Notes: generated from the letters alone by a model not told the origin. Numbered from the stretch's first letter, positions 1-10,287 are shown. The stretch is 64,000 nt of DNA from Kluyvera sichuanensis (GCF_014218705.1 NZ_JABBJF010000002.1:62001-126000), one strand, 5' to 3'. Numbers and translations: made by a program.

Positions 1-398
1 GCCGCCTGCGTCAGCTCAATGCCGAATGGCGTGGTGTCCACGCTCTCGTTTTCGCTGCCCGCACTTTTCCCCGCCAGAATGGTGCTGCCGGGGATCATCA
101 CGCCGTGGCCGACCAGCGAACTGGCCTGCAACGACTGGCTGCTGTCAATCTGTCCGGAGATGGAACCGAGCGTGGTATTGAGTTTCTCAATACCACTCAG
201 GGTGCTGATCTGCGCCAGCTGTGAGGTTAATTCGTTGTTTTGCAGCGGGTTGGTCGGATCCTGGTTTTTCAGCTGAGCCACCAGCAGCGTCAGAAAGCTG
301 CTCTGCAGGTCAGATGAACTGTTGGTCCCGGTGCTGCTCAGCGCCGAAGAGGCGGAGCTGCTGCTGGAGGTATCATTAATATTGGATACGACAGACAT
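1..398 (-). CDS. flgD: FlgD, flagellar hook-cap scaffold protein (partial)
   Basis: The gene runs off the left edge of the window, so only the N-terminal 132 codons are visible. FlgD caps the growing hook and guides FlgE assembly, then is displaced. The visible part has the usual Ser/Thr-rich N-terminus followed by the conserved FLTLLVAQLKNQDPTNPLQ block around residues 32-50, which defines the FlgD N-terminal domain. It begins with ATG at 398, 12 bases after the flgC stop on the same strand, with GGGAG ahead of it, so it is co-transcribed with flgB and flgC as in other enterics. The C-terminal Ig-like region lies outside the window. Confidence 0.93.
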   Translation of the reverse strand, partial: MSVVSNINDTSSSSSASSALSSTGTNSSSDLQSSFLTLLVAQLKNQDPTNPLQNNELTSQLAQISTLSGIEKLNTTLGSISGQIDSSQSLQASSLVGHGVMIPGSTILAGKSAGSENESVDTTPFGIELTQA

Positions 399-410
399 CG
401 GTTATCTCCC

Positions 411-815
411 TTATTGTCCAAGCGTCAACGTTTTCAGCATCATGCTTTTGACGGTGTTCAGTACTTCGACGTTGGCCTGATAGCTGCGCGATGCCGACAT
501 GGTGTTTACCATCTCGCCAACCACGTCCACGTTAGGCATGCGAACGTACCCTTTGGCATCCGCCAGCGGGTTACCCGGCTGATAGACCAGCTTGTCAGGC
601 TCCTGACTTTCCACCACGTCGGCCACTTTTACGCCGCCGGTCGCCGCGCCCATCGGCGCATCCACCTGAAACACCACCTGCTTGGCGCGATAAGGCTGAC
701 CATCCGGCCCGGCGACGCTGTCGGCGTTGGCGAGGTTACTGGCCGCGACGTTGAGACGTTTGGACTGCGCGGTCAGCGCCGACCCGGCGACGTCGAAGAT
801 ATTGAGTAATGCCAT
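411..815 (-). CDS. flgC: FlgC, flagellar proximal rod protein
   Basis: This is a rod subunit that joins the MS-ring/export gate to the distal rod. At 134 residues it has the standard length. It carries the N-terminal rod signature ([13 protein letters not shown], residues about 20-32) and the C-terminal heptad-type block ([13 protein letters not shown], near 110-122) typical of axial proteins. It lies between flgB (3-base gap) and flgD in the flgBCD operon. Like other rod proteins it has no Sec signal and is exported by the flagellar type III apparatus. Confidence 0.95.
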   Translation of the reverse strand: MALLNIFDVAGSALTAQSKRLNVAASNLANADSVAGPDGQPYRAKQVVFQVDAPMGAATGGVKVADVVESQEPDKLVYQPGNPLADAKGYVRMPNVDVVGEMVNTMSASRSYQANVEVLNTVKSMMLKTLTLGQ

Positions 816-818
816 GGA

Positions 819-1232
819 TTAGTTCCCCTGCAGGACACTCATCATGCCCTTGATTTGTCCGCCCAGAACCGTAAGGCCGGTCTGGTACTGGAGGCTGTTA
901 TCGGCGAACTGCGTGCGTTCCCGGTCCATATCGACGGTGTTGCCATCCATCGCAGGCTGGTCGGGAATGCGGTACAGCAGATCGGTCTCTGGCGTAGAGA
1001 GCGTCTGGGCGGGAATATGACGTTCGGAGGTCAGCGTCAGCGATACGCCGCTGCTTTCCGGCCGCCCGCGCGCCATCACTTTTTTGAGTTCACTGGCAAA
1101 ATCAATATCGCGCGCCTGAAACCCGGGGGTATCCGCATTCGCGATATTGGCCGCCAGAATTTCCTGACGTTCGGCGCGCAGGTTGAGCGCTTCTTGCTGA
1201 AAACGTAAGGCGGCGTCGAGTTTGTCGAGCAT
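819..1232 (-). CDS. flgB: FlgB, flagellar proximal rod protein
   Basis: First gene of the flgBCD... operon and a component of the proximal rod. Its 137 residues match the family length. The rod motif [20 protein letters not shown] (about residues 27-46) is intact. The C-terminal part is predicted to form the axial coiled coil. ATG at 1232 is preceded by GGAGGAG, a strong ribosome site. Transcription is divergent from flgA, and the shared 156-bp gap contains a likely FlhDC site. Confidence 0.95.
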   Translation of the reverse strand: MLDKLDAALRFQQEALNLRAERQEILAANIANADTPGFQARDIDFASELKKVMARGRPESSGVSLTLTSERHIPAQTLSTPETDLLYRIPDQPAMDGNTVDMDRERTQFADNSLQYQTGLTVLGGQIKGMMSVLQGN

Positions 1233-1291
1233 GTCTCCTCCGCTAATGACAAAGTTTCAGCCGACAGCTTAAATCTCCTTACGCGCGCGTC

Positions 1292-1333
1292 ATCGCCGGA
1301 ATAAACGCAATATGCGTCGCTATTTATTGCGTT
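1292..1333. promoter_or_regulatory. Candidate FlhDC box between flgA and flgB
   Basis: Between the divergent flgB and flgA genes there is a half-site CGCTATTTATTG (1318-1329). Ten bases upstream, ending at 1307, lies a weaker opposing half-site (ATCGCCGGAATAAACG). The arrangement matches the known FlhD4C2 pattern of two 16-bp inverted half-sites separated by 10-12 bp at class II flagellar promoters. The right half is good and the left half matches at 9 of 16 positions, so this is inferred from position plus partial motif. Confidence 0.4.
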
Positions 1334-1388
1334 GATGTCGCGACAAGATGGGTAAAATGCATGCATTCTTTACTCACTGGAGCGTTCC

Positions 1389-2048
1389 ATGCGTCAGCTC
1401 ATTGCCCCTCTCACCGCTGCGGCACTGGTCTTTAGCCCATTGGCTCTGGCAGCCGATCTCCAGGCACAGCTCACCGATTTTTTCACCCAGCGTCTGACCG
1501 GTTTTAGCAATGAGGTCAGCGTGAAGCTGCGCAACACGCAAAACCTTCAGCTCGCCTGCGACGCACCTGCGCTCAGTACGCCGGGCAATTCGCGACTGTG
1601 GGGAAATCTGACGGTGGTGGCACAGTGCGGGAACGCTAAACAGTATTTACAGGTCAACGTGCAGGCCATTGGCGACTATGTGGTTGCCGCCGCGCCTATC
1701 GTGCGCGGTACACCCATTGCGGCGCAGAACGTCACGTTAAAGCGCGGGAGACTCGATCAGCTGCCGCCGCGGACCATGCTCAACCTTTCACAGGCGCAGG
1801 ATGCCGTGAGCCTGCGCGACGTCGCCATCGGCCAGCCGCTGCAGCTGTCGATGGTGCGCCAGTCGTGGCGCGTCAAGGCCGGACAGAAGGTGATGGTAAT
1901 TGCCCAGGGTGAAGGTTTTAGTATCAATGGTGAAGGTCAGGCATTGAACAACGCCGCCGTCACGCAGAACGCACGGGTGCGCATGCCGTCAGGTCAGGTT
2001 GTGAGCGGTCAGGTCGATACTGATGGGAATATTCTGATTAATCTATAA
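1389..2048 (+). CDS. flgA: FlgA, P-ring assembly chaperone
   Basis: A periplasmic protein that assists polymerisation of FlgI into the P ring. The 219-residue product starts with a Sec signal peptide (MRQLIAPLTAAALVFSPLALA) and has a SAF-type domain in the C-terminal half (around VAAAPIVRGTPIAAQNVTL). Two cysteines (about residues 56 and 78) could form the family disulfide. It is divergent from flgB. flgM and flgN follow on the same strand, and flgM has its own sigma-28 promoter. Confidence 0.94.
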   Translation: MRQLIAPLTAAALVFSPLALAADLQAQLTDFFTQRLTGFSNEVSVKLRNTQNLQLACDAPALSTPGNSRLWGNLTVVAQCGNAKQYLQVNVQAIGDYVVAAAPIVRGTPIAAQNVTLKRGRLDQLPPRTMLNLSQAQDAVSLRDVAIGQPLQLSMVRQSWRVKAGQKVMVIAQGEGFSINGEGQALNNAAVTQNARVRMPSGQVVSGQVDTDGNILINL

Positions 2049-2054
2049 ACGTTA

Positions 2055-2081
2055 TAAAGAATATGTGTCGCTTGCCGATAG
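2055..2081 (+). promoter_or_regulatory. Sigma-28 (FliA) promoter of flgM
   Basis: TAAAGAAT, an 11-base spacer and GCCGATAG match the flagellar sigma-28 consensus TAAAGTTT-N11-GCCGATAA in key positions and exact spacing. It lies just after the flgA stop, 63 bases before flgM. This agrees with the established class III promoter that lets FliA drive expression of its own anti-sigma factor. Confidence 0.85.
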
Positions 2082-2143
2082 ATAATTAACATTTAAGAGA
2101 GTCGGCGCCTGCGCCATACAAGAGCCTCAATGAGGAAAGAACC

Positions 2144-2437
2144 ATGAGCATCGATCGTACATCTTCTCTGAAAGCGGTGACCAGCGTCCAGCAACGCGAA
2201 ACCCCTGAGACCAGCGCCCCGAAAGTGCGTGCGGAAAAAACGGCGACGGCGACCAGCGCCAGCGTCACGTTAAGTAACGCCCAGACGGCGTTAACCCGCT
2301 CCTCTGCCGGCGATATTAATATGGCGCGCGTTGAAGAGTTGAAAACGGCTATTCGCAACGGCGAGTTAAAAATGGACACCGGCAAAATCGCCGACGCGCT
2401 GATCCAGGACACACAAGATTATCTGCAGAGTAAATAA
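2144..2437 (+). CDS. flgM: FlgM, anti-sigma-28 factor
   Basis: FlgM binds FliA and holds back late flagellar genes until the hook is complete, when FlgM is exported through the hook-basal body. The 97-residue sequence has the usual disordered, export-competent N-terminus ([12 protein letters not shown]) and the helical sigma-binding C-terminus ([25 protein letters not shown]). GAGGAAAG precedes the ATG. flgN starts 4 bases after its stop, and a sigma-28 promoter sits upstream. Confidence 0.95.
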   Translation: MSIDRTSSLKAVTSVQQRETPETSAPKVRAEKTATATSASVTLSNAQTALTRSSAGDINMARVEELKTAIRNGELKMDTGKIADALIQDTQDYLQSK

Positions 2438-2440
2438 GAG

Positions 2441-2869
2441 ATGAGCGGTTTGTCAGCCATACTGGACCAAATGACCAGCATCCTGAACTCGCTGAAAGCG
2501 GTGATGGATGCTGAACAACTGCAGCTCTCCGCAGGCAGCGTTAACGGCCTGCAGCTTGCCAGCATCACCGAAGAGAAAAGCTCTCTGCTGGCAACGTTAG
2601 ACTATCTGGAGAAGCAGCGTCGCGTCGAACAGGACGCCCAGCGTGAAACGCGCGAAGCGTATAGCGACCGCTGGCAGGTGATTACCGAGACCACGCAGCA
2701 ACTGCATCGTCTTAATCAGCATAACGGCTGGCTGCTGGAAGGACAGATCCTTCGTAACCAGCAGGCGATTGATGTACTTAAGCCTTTCCAGGAAACCGGA
2801 CTTTACGGCAAGGATGGTCAGGCAGCGGGTGCCCCGGTGGCGCGCAGCGCGAAGAGATATTCCGTCTGA
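2441..2869 (+). CDS. flgN: FlgN, flagellar export chaperone for FlgK/FlgL
   Basis: A cytoplasmic type III chaperone that binds the hook-filament junction proteins FlgK and FlgL before export. The product is 142 residues, slightly longer than the 138 of E. coli, highly helical and charged, with the family start MSGLSAILDQMTSILNSL. It is translationally close to flgM (stop and start 3 bases apart). It converges on murJ, with a GC-rich hairpin between them. Confidence 0.93.
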   Translation: MSGLSAILDQMTSILNSLKAVMDAEQLQLSAGSVNGLQLASITEEKSSLLATLDYLEKQRRVEQDAQRETREAYSDRWQVITETTQQLHRLNQHNGWLLEGQILRNQQAIDVLKPFQETGLYGKDGQAAGAPVARSAKRYSV

Positions 2870-2875
2870 ATTGCG

Positions 2876-2899
2876 GCGGGGCCACAGAATGTGCCCCGC
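2876..2899. terminator. Hairpin between converging flgN and murJ
   Basis: GCGGGGC (2876-2882) can pair with GCCCCGC (2893-2899), with a short CAC/GTG extension of the stem. It lies 6 bases past the flgN stop and before the end of murJ on the other strand. No strong T tract follows in either direction, so it may be a weak or Rho-assisted terminator. Confidence 0.4.
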
Positions 2900-2913
2900 G
2901 CAGTGCCTTTCTA

Positions 2914-4473
<1,560 letters not shown>

Positions 4474-4592
4474 TCAAAGCGCCCGATGGATGAGCGCTAA
4501 AAAAGTGGCGTTAGTCTACCGGGTTCGGGATGAATTGCTACTGCCAGATGTTACAGCAGGTTAGTGGCCTACAGCGCTAACCCGGAATAAAC

Positions 4593-5516
4593 CTACTCGC
4601 GGATCGCCTCACGCCACAACCCTTCCACCATTCGCTGCGCCGCTATCGCCTGTTCCCCTGCCGTTTCAGGAACCGTCTGATTCTGAACGCACTGAATAAA
4701 ATGATGCGCACAGCCGGTAAACCCGCGCTGCTCAAGCGTGGTCTGCCAGCCCGGAATCGGCCGGGTTACAATGCCGGACCCGCGCTCTTCACGCCACTCG
4801 CGCATATCCGACACCTCAAACAGCCCGCCGTCGGCCACCGCCTGCACCCACTCGCGTTGGCTGCCCGCCCGGCGGTGCATGCTGGTGGTGATTTGCAGCC
4901 CCGGCTGGCTGAAATGGTGCTCGGCATAAAACATATGCCCTTCGTCAGTGGTTTGCAGTACTCCATCGCGCAGCGTCGCCTTACCGTCCGCCAGCCACAG
5001 CGCGGTATCGACCACGTGCAGATAATCATCGAGCAGCGTAAAGCGCAGGTCATGCGGGCCAACGCTGTCGGCACGGTGTTTATCCATCCGTAACGACGAC
5101 ATCTCTCCGGCACGCTTTTTGAGCTCGCGGTAAAGCGGCGCAAAGCGGCGGTTGAAGCCGACCATTAACGTCAGGTTTTTCCGTGCTGCCAGCGCCACCA
5201 GCCGCTCCGCATCGTCAAGCTTATCGGCCAGCGGTTTATCCACGCAGACGTGGACGCCAGCATTCAGCAACTCACTCACCACCGCGTAGTGTGAGGCCGT
5301 CGAGCTGTGCACGAAGACCGCATCGCACTGGGCGGCTAATGCAGTCAATGAGTCGGCATAAGGCAGGCGATAGGTTTCGCACACTTTCAGCGCTTTCTCT
5401 TTACCCGGTGACCACGCAGCCTGCAGCGTCCAGTCCGTGGCGGCGCTTAATACCGGCAGCCAGGCTTTCTGCGCAATACCGCCAAGCCCCACCACACCAA
5501 TGCGAATCTTCGCCAT
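4593..5516 (-). CDS. mviM: MviM, Gfo/Idh/MocA-family oxidoreductase
   Basis: A putative NAD(P)-dependent oxidoreductase of unknown substrate. The 307 residues match E. coli MviM. The N-terminal Rossmann fold has the GVVGLGGIAQ dinucleotide-binding loop (residues 7-16), and the second motif VCVDKPLADKLDDAE (near 92-106) corresponds to the EKP motif of the family. It is the last gene of the rimJ-yceH-mviM operon, starting 5 bases after the yceH stop. The link to murJ (formerly mviN) is positional only. Confidence 0.93.
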   Translation of the reverse strand: MAKIRIGVVGLGGIAQKAWLPVLSAATDWTLQAAWSPGKEKALKVCETYRLPYADSLTALAAQCDAVFVHSSTASHYAVVSELLNAGVHVCVDKPLADKLDDAERLVALAARKNLTLMVGFNRRFAPLYRELKKRAGEMSSLRMDKHRADSVGPHDLRFTLLDDYLHVVDTALWLADGKATLRDGVLQTTDEGHMFYAEHHFSQPGLQITTSMHRRAGSQREWVQAVADGGLFEVSDMREWREERGSGIVTRPIPGWQTTLEQRGFTGCAHHFIQCVQNQTVPETAGEQAIAAQRMVEGLWREAIRE

Positions 5517-5521
5517 AAGAC

Positions 5522-6172
5522 TTACTCCCCGAGGTGCGCCAGCAGTGAATCCAGACGCTGTTTAAGTTCGGCAACTTCCCCTTCGAGCATCTCGACGCGG
5601 GCCAGCAGGCTATCGTCCGCCGCTGGCGCATCGCTCTGGGCGGCTACCGCCTGAAGATCAACCTCACCGCTGAACAGATGCATATAGCGGCTTTCCCGCT
5701 TACCCGGTTCTCGCGGCAGACGCACCACAAACGGGCCATCTTCGCGATTCGCCAGACGTTCCAGCGTATTCTCGACTTCTGCCATATCAGTAAATTCATG
5801 CATGCGCTGCGCGCGACCGCGCAGTTCGCCCGGCGTCTGGGCACCGCGCAGCAAGAGCGTGGTCACCAGCGCCACTTCCGCCGTCGACAGCTTCAGATCG
5901 CCAAATTCAGAGTTGCAGAAGCGCTGTTCGTACTTGGTGACACGATTACCAAAACCGCTCACCGTACGCAGATAGTGACGTTTTACCAGCGTATCCAGCT
6001 GATCCTGCACTTCCGCTTCGCTGAGCGTCATCACCGGCTCGCGGTTAGTTTTTTGATTACAGGCCGTGACCACGCCGTTTATCGAGAGCGGATATTGCTC
6101 CGGCGTCGTGACCTGCTTTTCCAGCAAACAGCCAATGACGCGGGCTTCCAGCGGGCTCAGTTGATATTTCAT
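5522..6172 (-). CDS. yceH: YceH, DUF480 (UPF0502) protein
   Basis: A conserved cytoplasmic protein of unknown function, 216 residues, with two winged-helix-like halves (start [20 protein letters not shown]; middle [16 protein letters not shown]). The C-terminus ([19 protein letters not shown]) forms a short coiled coil, suggesting oligomerisation. It is sandwiched between rimJ (10-base gap) and mviM (5-base gap) in a tight operon. I recognise the family but no reaction or target. Confidence 0.92.
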   Translation of the reverse strand: MKYQLSPLEARVIGCLLEKQVTTPEQYPLSINGVVTACNQKTNREPVMTLSEAEVQDQLDTLVKRHYLRTVSGFGNRVTKYEQRFCNSEFGDLKLSTAEVALVTTLLLRGAQTPGELRGRAQRMHEFTDMAEVENTLERLANREDGPFVVRLPREPGKRESRYMHLFSGEVDLQAVAAQSDAPAADDSLLARVEMLEGEVAELKQRLDSLLAHLGE

Positions 6173-6182
6173 TCGGGTCTCC

Positions 6183-6767
6183 TTATCGACCAGCAGTCCA
6201 TTGTGGGGTGGTCAACGCCGTCAGCACGTGATCGCGCCATTCGCCGTCAATCAGTAGATAGTCTTTCGCGTAGCCTTCTTTTTCAAAGCCCAGTCGCGCC
6301 AGCAGGTCGCCGCTGCGCTTATTATGCGGCATGTAGTTGGCCATAATGCGGTGAATATGTTGAGTGCGTTGCATATAGCGAATCGCGCTGGTCAGCGCTT
6401 CATACATCATCCCCTGCCCCTGCCATTTCTGGCCGATGGAGTAGCCGAGATAACAGGCATGAAACGAGCCACGCACCACGTTGGAAAAGTTCGCCACGCC
6501 GATAATCTCTTTCTCTTCCGGGTCAAGCAGCGCGAAATAGAACGCCGTTCCCTGCTTATGAAACTCATTAATCATCGACAAACGCGCCTGCCAGCCGGAA
6601 GGATAGCAATGACTGTCGTCACGAATCGGTTCCCAGGGCTTTAAAAATTGCCGATTCTCGGCGTAATAGTCGGCCAGACGCCAGGCGTCCCGGTCGTGAA
6701 TCAGACGCACCACCAACCGGTCGGTGGTCAACCGAACTTTCGGCACATTACTGCGATAGCCAAACAT
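6183..6767 (-). CDS. rimJ: RimJ, ribosomal protein S5 alanine N-acetyltransferase
   Basis: A GNAT-family enzyme that acetylates the N-terminal alanine of ribosomal protein S5. The 194 residues equal the E. coli protein. The acetyl-CoA-binding loop [19 protein letters not shown] lies about residues 107-125, and the C-terminal [18 protein letters not shown] segment is typical of the RimJ/RimL group. It is first gene of an operon with yceH and mviM. The upstream spacer differs from E. coli, where mdtH and grxB would be found. Confidence 0.95.
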   Translation of the reverse strand: MFGYRSNVPKVRLTTDRLVVRLIHDRDAWRLADYYAENRQFLKPWEPIRDDSHCYPSGWQARLSMINEFHKQGTAFYFALLDPEEKEIIGVANFSNVVRGSFHACYLGYSIGQKWQGQGMMYEALTSAIRYMQRTQHIHRIMANYMPHNKRSGDLLARLGFEKEGYAKDYLLIDGEWRDHVLTALTTPQWTAGR

Positions 6768-7119
6768 CTCACTACTCCTGTACCCAACGTATACCCTGGT
6801 CGTCTCACTCTACCTGCCCACGGCGGTCAATGAAAACAACAATCTGTCATGATGCATTGTGATAAAAAAGCCCTATCGCTGGCAATACATGAAAAAGTGA
6901 GATAGTCCGGCAAAATGAAGATGTTACCGCGCCTCTCTCTTTATCACGAGTCGTGACATTACGCGCCCTCATGCATAAAGACGAACGGTGCGAAATCAAT
7001 GCCATTAAGAGACAAATAAATTAATCTTGGGTTTGCGAAAATTCGCATCCCAAATACTCAGGCGACCGGTTCATTACGCCGACGGTTATTCTCTCGATTT
7101 TTTCTATTAAGGTGTCATG
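6768..7119. other. Intergenic region rimJ / tatA-E-like gene, with interrupted palindrome
   Basis: No credible gene lies in this 350-base AT-rich spacer, and I see no remnant of mdtH or grxB, which occupy this position in E. coli. It contains an interrupted palindrome at 7027-7053: TTGGG and GCGAA face TTCGC and CCCAA around a 2-base centre. This is 67 bases before the next gene and could be an operator or a short hairpin. Promoters for the divergent genes on both sides must lie here, but no single hexamer pair stands out. Confidence 0.5.
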
Positions 7120-7347
7120 ATGGGCGAAATTAGCGTCACCAAACTGTTAGTCATTGTCGTTCTGGTTGTGCTGTTATTCGGTACCAAAAAACTTGCCTCT
7201 TTGGGCTCTGATTTTGGTGCGGCGCTGAAAGGGTTCAAAAAAGCGATGAACGATGACAATCATGCTGAAAATGATGCCGATTTTCTCAGTGAGAAAACCA
7301 CGCAGGGCAATGCTGAGGACACTGACGCCAAACAAAAACGGGCCTGA
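7120..7347 (+). CDS. TatA/TatE-family twin-arginine translocase subunit
   Basis: A small Tat component predicted to form or modulate the protein-conducting pore for folded, RR-signal proteins. The 75 residues show the family plan: one N-terminal membrane helix ([21 protein letters not shown]), the hinge FGTKKL, an amphipathic helix ([17 protein letters not shown]) and an acidic polar tail. It resembles TatE more than TatA. ATG at 7120 gives a better ribosome-site spacing (AAGG, 7 bases) than the ATG one codon upstream. It is monocistronic and sits where enterics usually have grxB-mdtH, so it may be an extra paralogue beside the tatE expected near lipA. Confidence 0.85.
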   Translation: MGEISVTKLLVIVVLVVLLFGTKKLASLGSDFGAALKGFKKAMNDDNHAENDADFLSEKTTQGNAEDTDAKQKRA

Positions 7348-7532
7348 TATTGCACCGTATACAGGCCGTTGAATGGAACTACAGGTAAACGTTCCGTCGT
7401 AAAAGCCGCCCATGGCGTGGCCCACAGCGCCTTCGCCACGGCACTTTCAGCATTTTCCGCTGTCAGAGTTCTACTAACAGGGTATGCTGCTTTATGTCAG
7501 GATGCACCGAACGCTTTACCTTGAGGAACCTC

Positions 7533-8093
7533 ATGAAAAAATTGTTTGTTATTGCCGCACTGATCGTTAGCGGCCTGGTGGTTGGCTGTAATCAACTCAC
7601 GCAATATTCCGTTAGCGAGCAGGAGATTAACCAGGCGTTACAGAAGCGGAATAATTTCTCGAAAGATATTGGCGTACCCGGCGTAGCCGATGCCCATATC
7701 GTCCTGAGCAACCTCTCCAGCGCAATTGGTCGTGAAGAGCCGAACAAAGTGACGCTGAGCGGCGATGCCAAACTGGATATGAACTCCCTCTTTGGCAGCC
7801 AGAAAGCGAATATCGCCCTGACGCTGAAAGCGCTGCCGGTGTTCAACAAAGAACAAGGCGCCATATACCTTCAGGAGATGGAGATCCAGGATGCGAAAGT
7901 CACGCCGGAGAAGATGCAGACGGTGGTACAGACGCTGATCCCTTACCTCAACCAGTCGCTGCGCACGTACTTTAATAAGCAACCGGCCTACGTGCTGAAA
8001 GAAGATGCCAGCCAGGGTGAAGCATTGGCGAAGAAATTTGCCAAGGGTATTGAGGTGAAACCGGGCGAAATCATTATCCCGTTCACGGACTAA
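7533..8093 (+). CDS. yceB: YceB, DUF1439 lipoprotein
   Basis: A predicted outer-membrane or periplasmic lipoprotein of unknown function. The start at 7533 (GAGG upstream) gives 186 residues, the E. coli length, beginning with a lipoprotein signal whose lipobox is LVVGC (cysteine at about residue 19). The mature part is a single DUF1439/SRPBCC-like fold with the conserved REEPNKVTLSGDAKLDMNSL segment. An in-frame upstream extension to 7494 lacks support. A strong hairpin terminator follows. Confidence 0.92.
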   Translation: MKKLFVIAALIVSGLVVGCNQLTQYSVSEQEINQALQKRNNFSKDIGVPGVADAHIVLSNLSSAIGREEPNKVTLSGDAKLDMNSLFGSQKANIALTLKALPVFNKEQGAIYLQEMEIQDAKVTPEKMQTVVQTLIPYLNQSLRTYFNKQPAYVLKEDASQGEALAKKFAKGIEVKPGEIIIPFTD

Positions 8094-8115
8094 TTTCCCG
8101 GCACGCCCCCTTTTA

Positions 8116-8150
8116 AACCCTCTCCCCTCAAGGAGAGGGTTTTCTTCTTT
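8116..8150 (+). terminator. Rho-independent terminator of yceB
   Basis: A 10-bp perfect stem (AACCCTCTCC / GGAGAGGGTT) around a 6-base loop is followed by TTTCTTCTTT. It lies 22 bases after the yceB stop and separates it from pyrC. Confidence 0.85.
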
Positions 8151-8180
8151 CGCAAACAAATTTCACAGAAAAGGATGCAA

Positions 8181-8196
8181 AGGAAAACGTTTCCGC
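8181..8196 (+). promoter_or_regulatory. PurR operator of pyrC
   Basis: AGGAAAACGTTTCCGC matches the PurR consensus ACGCAAACGTTTNCGT at 12 of 15 defined positions and is centred on the diagnostic CG. E. coli pyrC is a known PurR target, and the box sits 55 bases before the start codon, in the promoter zone. Confidence 0.8.
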
Positions 8197-8209
8197 TTAT
8201 CCTTAGTGC

Positions 8210-8244
8210 CCGGCAAAAAATGACTGATTTCCCACCAGCCGGAG
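8210..8244 (+). promoter_or_regulatory. pyrC leader hairpin masking the ribosome site
   Basis: CCGGC at 8210-8214 can pair with GCCGG at 8238-8242, which overlaps the GGAG Shine-Dalgarno sequence of pyrC (8241-8244). This matches the established enteric mechanism in which the nucleotide chosen for transcription start decides whether the leader includes the 5' arm, shutting off translation when pyrimidines are plentiful. Confidence 0.65.
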
Positions 8245-8250
8245 CCTCAA

Positions 8251-9297
8251 ATGACCGCATTACCGCAAGTTCTGAAAATTCGCCGCCCAGACGACTGGCA
8301 TATCCATCTTCGCGATGGCGAGATGCTAAAAACGGTTGTCCCGTATACCAGTGAACTGTATGGCCGCGCAATTATCATGCCGAACCTGGTTCCGCCAATT
8401 ACCACCGTAGATGCGGCTATCGCCTACCGCCAGCGCATTCTTGACGCTGTTCCAGCCGGGCATAACTTCACGCCGCTGATGACCTGCTACTTAACCGACA
8501 CCCTCGATCCGAACGAACTGGAGCGCGGTTTTAACGAAGGCGTATTCACCGCAGCCAAACTGTACCCGGCGAATGCCACTACCAACTCCAGCCACGGCGT
8601 CACCAGCACCGATGCGATTATGCCGGTGCTTGAACGCATGGAAAAACTGGGAATGCCGCTGCTGGTGCACGGTGAAGTCACCCACGCGGAAATTGATATT
8701 TTTGACCGCGAAGCACGCTTTATCGACACCGTAATGGAACCACTGCGCCAGCGCCTGCCGGGCCTGAAGGTCGTCTTCGAGCACATCACTACCAAAGATG
8801 CGGCCGAGTACGTGCGCGACGGCAACGAACTGATTGCCGCCACCATTACCCCTCAGCACCTGATGTTCAACCGTAACCATATGCTGGTAGGCGGCGTACG
8901 CCCTCATCTTTACTGCCTGCCAATTCTTAAGCGCAATATCCACCAGCAGGCGCTGCGTGAACTGGTTGCCAGCGGCTTTACTCGCGCCTTCCTCGGCACC
9001 GATTCTGCGCCGCACGCCCGCCATCGCAAAGAGGCTAGCTGCGGCTGTGCCGGCTGTTTCAACGCCCCAACGGCGCTGGGAAGCTACGCTACCGTGTTTG
9101 AAGAGATGAACGCGCTGCAGCACTTTGAAGCCTTCTGCTCTTTGAACGGCCCGCGCTTCTACGGCCTACCGGTAAACGAGGATTTTGTCGAACTGGTGCG
9201 CGAAGAAAGTCAGGTTGCCGAAACCATCGCGCTCAGCGACGATACGCTGGTGCCGTTCCTGGCTGGTGAAACGCTGCGCTGGACGGTGAAAAAATAA
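8251..9297 (+). CDS. pyrC: PyrC, dihydroorotase
   Basis: A zinc amidohydrolase that interconverts carbamoyl aspartate and dihydroorotate, the third step of pyrimidine synthesis. The 348 residues match E. coli. The metal ligands are visible: WHIHLRDG (His17, His19), the carboxylated lysine in [12 protein letters not shown] (about 103), His in VHGEVTH (about 140), His in FEHITT (about 178) and Asp in LGTDSAPH (about 251). It is controlled by the PurR box and leader hairpin just upstream. It is monocistronic. Confidence 0.97.
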   Translation: MTALPQVLKIRRPDDWHIHLRDGEMLKTVVPYTSELYGRAIIMPNLVPPITTVDAAIAYRQRILDAVPAGHNFTPLMTCYLTDTLDPNELERGFNEGVFTAAKLYPANATTNSSHGVTSTDAIMPVLERMEKLGMPLLVHGEVTHAEIDIFDREARFIDTVMEPLRQRLPGLKVVFEHITTKDAAEYVRDGNELIAATITPQHLMFNRNHMLVGGVRPHLYCLPILKRNIHQQALRELVASGFTRAFLGTDSAPHARHRKEASCGCAGCFNAPTALGSYATVFEEMNALQHFEAFCSLNGPRFYGLPVNEDFVELVREESQVAETIALSDDTLVPFLAGETLRWTVKK

Positions 9298-9331
9298 TTT
9301 CGCGCCCCCTGTTGTAAAAGCCGCAAGGTGA

Positions 9332-9347
9332 CTGTATAAATATACAG
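9332..9347 (+). promoter_or_regulatory. LexA (SOS) box of dinI
   Basis: CTGTATAAATATACAG is a perfect CTGT-N8-ACAG SOS operator with an AT-rich alternating core. It lies 22 bases before the dinI start codon, in the same position as in E. coli. Confidence 0.95.
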
Positions 9348-9368
9348 TATATTACACAGGGGGCAATT

Positions 9369-9614
9369 ATGCGTATTGAAGTTACCGTTGCAAAAACCAC
9401 TGCACTGCCTGCAGGTGCGCTAGACGCGCTGGCAGGCGAACTTTCCCGCCGTATTAACGACCAATTCCCGGACAGCGGAGGCACCGTCAGCGTGCGCTAC
9501 GCGGCCAACAACAACCTCTCCGTCATCGGCGGCATTAAAGAAGATAAAGACCGCATCAGCGAGATCCTCCAGGAAACCTGGGAGAGCGCGGACGACTGGT
9601 TCATCACCGATTAA
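9369..9614 (+). CDS. dinI: DinI, DNA-damage-inducible modulator of RecA
   Basis: A small acidic protein that binds RecA filaments, stabilising them and moderating UmuD and LexA cleavage. The 81 residues match E. coli DinI. The C-terminal acidic helix (EDKDRISEILQETWESADDWF) carries the negatively charged ridge that mimics DNA. The LexA box directly upstream and the hairpin terminator directly downstream show a stand-alone SOS gene. Confidence 0.95.
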   Translation: MRIEVTVAKTTALPAGALDALAGELSRRINDQFPDSGGTVSVRYAANNNLSVIGGIKEDKDRISEILQETWESADDWFITD

Positions 9615-9638
9615 GATTTGCTCCCTCATTGTGTTTTT

Positions 9639-9664
9639 GCCGGGTCGCCCCGGCTTTTTTTCGT
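9639..9664 (+). terminator. Rho-independent terminator of dinI
   Basis: GCCGGG-TCGC-CCCGGC forms a 6-bp GC stem with a tetraloop, followed by TTTTTTTTTCG. It lies 25 bases after the dinI stop. Confidence 0.9.
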
Positions 9665-9895
9665 TCTTTTCTGCTTGTTATTTTCTCATTTATCCCCATC
9701 TTTTAGATTAACCGCAAAAACAATGAACAATATGGTTGTTTATTGCGCGAACGACCGGTCTATTCAGGAATTTATGTTGCTTTTGATTTCAATTCTCGAG
9801 TATTTATTGAATTGTTGTATACTGATAAAGCTTCACAAAAAATTGCATTGAACCTCGAGAGTTGTTGCCTTTTAACACATGAAGAAGGGGTTATG

Positions 9896-10150
9896 ATGGA
9901 AAAGAATAATGAAGTCATCCAGACCCATCCCCTCGTTGGATGGGACATCAGCACCGTTGATAGCTACGATGCCATGATGTTGCGCCTGCACTACCAAGAC
10001 CCCAATCAATCGAGCAATAAAGAAGCTGAAGTTGGCCAGACCCTGTGGCTAACCACCGATGTCGCACGTCAGTTTATTTCCATACTGGAAGCCGGGATTG
10101 CCAAGATTGAGTCTGGCGATTACCAGGTCAATGAGTATCGCAGGCATTAA
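9896..10150 (+). CDS. bssS: BssS, biofilm/stress regulator
   Basis: A small cytoplasmic protein linked in E. coli to biofilm formation through indole and AI-2 signalling; its molecular action is unknown. ATG at 9896, with AAGGGG upstream, gives 84 residues, the family length, and the highly conserved start MEKNNEVIQTHPLVGWDIST. A longer in-frame reading back to 9743 crosses poorly conserved AT-rich leader and is rejected. A hairpin terminator follows. Confidence 0.93.
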   Translation: MEKNNEVIQTHPLVGWDISTVDSYDAMMLRLHYQDPNQSSNKEAEVGQTLWLTTDVARQFISILEAGIAKIESGDYQVNEYRRH

Positions 10151-10181
10151 CGCTGATACTTTCGTCGTATTAACGACCAAC

Positions 10182-10208
10182 AGGCACCTACGGGTGCCTT
10201 AATTATTT
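10182..10208 (+). terminator. Terminator of bssS
   Basis: A 7-bp stem AGGCACC / GGTGCCT with a TACG tetraloop is followed by an imperfect T-rich tail (TAATTATTTTC). It lies 31 bases past bssS. Confidence 0.7.
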
Positions 10209-10287
10209 TCACCCTTGTATAACAACTGTCGGTTAATTACTCTACCAGTCTCTGGCTTCGCGCTTTATCATCGTGTCGGGAATCACT

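Noticed and set aside
9743..9895. N-terminal extension of bssS
   Set aside because: The added 51 residues are unlike any bssS orthologue, while ATG 9896 has AAGGGG and the conserved MEKNNEVIQ start.
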